From Pleomorphomonas sp. (GTDB lineage: Bacteria; Pseudomonadota; Alphaproteobacteria; Rhizobiales; Pleomorphomonadaceae): 64,000 nucleotides of DNA. Positions 62,554 through 64,000 of the stretch are shown here, one piece after another (the stretch's first letter is position 1; each line of letters starts with the position of its first letter). Location of the stretch: positions 1 through 64,000 of the forward strand of contig JARKNW010000123.1 of the NCBI GenBank assembly GCA_029976075.1, given 5' to 3'. Under the pieces are notes generated by a model. That model ran no database searches. It had not been told where the DNA came from and worked only from the letters and a program-made list of their open reading frames with translations. Made by a program: the position numbers and the translations under genes.

Positions 62554-63557
62554 CGGATCACCTCGGCATAGTCGAGCAACTGCAGGGATGGATATTTTTC
62601 GAGACGAAGCGCCACCGGCAATCGAACGATGTAGGTGAAGCGTTTCAGAGTCTCGATCGGTATTTCCGAAGGGGGAATGCCTTCGACGAGAATCTGCTTG
62701 GCCTTGTGGGCAGCAAGCTGGCCGACGGCATCATATCGACTGACCAGGCCAATCATCGCGTCGCCTTCGCGAATTTCGAGCTCCGTGGCAGTGAAACACG
62801 GTATGCCGGCCGCGATACCGGCGCTGGTGAGTTGGTCGCGGTTGGCGCCGACGAAGTTGTCCGGGCCGATATAAAGGATATCGGCGCCGTCATGGCCAAG
62901 CCCGGCGACGAGTTCCGGGATCGCCGCCGCATCGGGCTGACCGTCTGCGCCAAGTGGCACTGGCGCTTCGAGCAGGCGAAATCCGGCCTTCGTCGAAAGC
63001 GCCCTGAGTTCGTCGACGTTGACAAGCGAATTTGCCTCAAGCCGATTGTAAACGATGCCAAGGCGAGCCATCGGCAGATAGGCGCGGATAGCGTTGATTT
63101 GGGCGGAAAGCGGCGCAATGTGCGACACGCCTGTGAGGTTGAGCCGTGGCGGCCGTCCTTGTGGCGGCTGAAGTCCAGTTGCAAGAGGGGACGATACCAT
63201 CGTGAACACGACGGGAATGTCGGTAACATGATGCGCCGGATCGACCGCATCCCAACGTCCGACCACTCCGAGCGTGACGCCAGTGCCCCAGGTGTAGACC
63301 AGATCCGGCCGCGTTCGGCGTATCTCCTCAAGGACGGCGTCAAGCTTGCCGAGATCGCGGGAGAGATCACGCACCTCAATGTCGGCGGCAACACCCAGCG
63401 TGGCGAGTGTCCGGCGGAATCCGACTTCGACCCCTGTCTCCCCGCGCCAGAGCACCATCAGGATGCGAAACGGGCACTTGTTCTCGGCGCCGGCTGGAGA
63501 GCCGGCCAGAAAGCCCGAGACACCGCAGAGCGCAGCCAGAACGTCTCGCCTGTTCAT
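62550..63557 (-). CDS. ABC transporter substrate-binding protein (ABC_sub_bind, TrpX-like)
   Basis: A 335-residue periplasmic protein. MNRRDVLAALCGVSGFLAGS looks like a signal with an RR pair, cut near AGAEN. The mature part has FRILMVLWRGETGVEVGFRR, TRPDLVYTWGTGVTLGVVGR, IPVVFTMVSSPLATGLQPP and ADILYIGPDNFVGANRDQLT, the pattern of PF04392 proteins. ATG 63557 follows GAGGGA. No matching permease or ATPase is adjacent; an MFS gene lies upstream. It may act as a sensor or serve a distant transporter. Confidence 0.82.
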   Translation of the reverse strand: MNRRDVLAALCGVSGFLAGSPAGAENKCPFRILMVLWRGETGVEVGFRRTLATLGVAADIEVRDLSRDLGKLDAVLEEIRRTRPDLVYTWGTGVTLGVVGRWDAVDPAHHVTDIPVVFTMVSSPLATGLQPPQGRPPRLNLTGVSHIAPLSAQINAIRAYLPMARLGIVYNRLEANSLVNVDELRALSTKAGFRLLEAPVPLGADGQPDAAAIPELVAGLGHDGADILYIGPDNFVGANRDQLTSAGIAAGIPCFTATELEIREGDAMIGLVSRYDAVGQLAAHKAKQILVEGIPPSEIPIETLKRFTYIVRLPVALRLEKYPSLQLLDYAEVIR

Positions 63558-64000
63558 CGCGTTCCCTCGGCGGTGCGACGCACCATCAGGGCAACATAGA
63601 TGAGGGCACAGGTTGTCGCATAGGCACCGAGTATGACAATTGCCCACGTGCTGTCGAAGGCCTTGGCCAGCGGCGCGGCTACCATCGGCCCGAAACCGCC
63701 GCCGAAGCGCTCGACGAAGCGTAACACCGTCAGCTGTGGGGCATGTCCTTGGCGAACGTCGGCGTCCGAAGCCATGCCGACGACCATGGACACCTGTGCC
63801 GAGATCGACATTGCCTGCCCGCAGCCAAGTGCCAATACCGCAATAAGCGAGGCGATCAGCAGCATACTGTTCGGCAACACCGAAAAAGCAAGGAGTGGCA
63901 GCGCCGCCAGGACCGCACCCGCCGCGACCACCGCGCCGTGGTTCTGCAATCGATCGGTCAGCCGGCCGAACAGCGGTCCGCCCACCAGCATGACGACGCC
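63554..64000 (-). CDS. MFS transporter, C-terminal part (gene continues beyond the window)
   Basis: The 148 readable codons form about four hydrophobic helices with a loop motif GPLFGRLTDRLQNHG, typical of the major facilitator superfamily (G-x-x-x-D-R), and ending LIYVALMVRRTAEGTR. The 5' end lies past base 64000. It overlaps the binding-protein gene by 3 bp and so is co-transcribed with it. The substrate is unknown. Confidence 0.75.
   Translation of the reverse strand, partial: GVVMLVGGPLFGRLTDRLQNHGAVVAAGAVLAALPLLAFSVLPNSMLLIASLIAVLALGCGQAMSISAQVSMVVGMASDADVRQGHAPQLTVLRFVERFGGGFGPMVAAPLAKAFDSTWAIVILGAYATTCALIYVALMVRRTAEGTR

Noticed and set aside
1-64000. CRISPR arrays, insertion sequences, prophage genes, rRNA
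   Set aside because: No regularly spaced repeats, transposase or integrase motifs, or rRNA-like sequence were recognised on either strand.

Overview
The window reads as chromosomal DNA of a GC-rich alphaproteobacterium, most likely of the order Hyphomicrobiales (Rhizobiales). This is inferred from the density of ABC importers for sugars, amino acids, peptides and aromatic acids, from the tightly overlapping catabolic operons with frequent GTG and TTG starts, and from families common in that order. No rRNA, tRNA, CRISPR array, insertion sequence or phage gene was found. Gene density is high. The longest gene-poor stretch (about 14.05-15.2 kb) is visibly richer in A and T.

Layout: (1) 1-0.25 kb, the end of a tagatose-bisphosphate aldolase subunit gene with a strong terminator. 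(2) 0.7-10.3 kb, an operon with an RpiR regulator, split transketolase, complete sugar ABC importer, FGGY sugar kinase and xylose-isomerase-like TIM barrel. Its content matches the transketolase route for D-apiose. (3) 10.3-11.3 kb, an isolated xdhC. (4) 11.7-14.1 kb, a cystine-type amino acid ABC importer. (5) 15.2-20.3 kb, a ribose-type sugar importer with a TIM-barrel enzyme and a 6-phospho-3-hexuloisomerase-like protein. (6) 20.5-29.4 kb, a LacI-controlled operon with an FAD oxidoreductase, sugar ABC importer, GlmS/FrlB-like SIS enzyme and PfkB kinase, resembling Amadori-compound (frl/fra) operons. (7) 29.5-31.4 kb, a divergent LysR/EamA pair.

(8) 31.8-44.6 kb, a complete 3-(3-hydroxyphenyl)propionate meta-cleavage cluster. 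It reads mhpC-A-B-D, then a five-gene branched-chain-type ABC importer, then a hemerythrin, then mhpF-E, with a divergent IclR-type regulator. (9) 44.9-55.1 kb, a peptide-type ABC importer behind a near-perfect sigma-54 promoter. It has a fused double ATPase whose first half lacks key catalytic residues, and is followed by a DeoR regulator, an M20 amidohydrolase, two choline-kinase-like phosphotransferases and an inositol-monophosphatase-like phosphatase. This is the best candidate for an undescribed pathway. (10) 55.2-59.4 kb, minus-strand genes for a phosphopantetheinyl transferase, a type II thioesterase, a diaminobutyrate-type aminotransferase and a diaminopropionate ammonia-lyase-like enzyme, which look like the accessory part of a peptide-synthetase pathway without a synthetase. 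(11) 59.5-64 kb, an orphan TAXI binding protein, a DUF697 protein, a ParA-like ATPase, a GNAT acetyltransferase, an orphan ABC binding protein and the end of an MFS transporter.

Together these describe a metabolically versatile soil, rhizosphere or gut-type bacterium that scavenges plant sugars, glycated or amino compounds, aromatic propionates and peptide-like molecules. Each uptake system sits next to its own catabolic enzymes and regulator. Function calls rest on motifs and gene context read by eye; no database search was possible.
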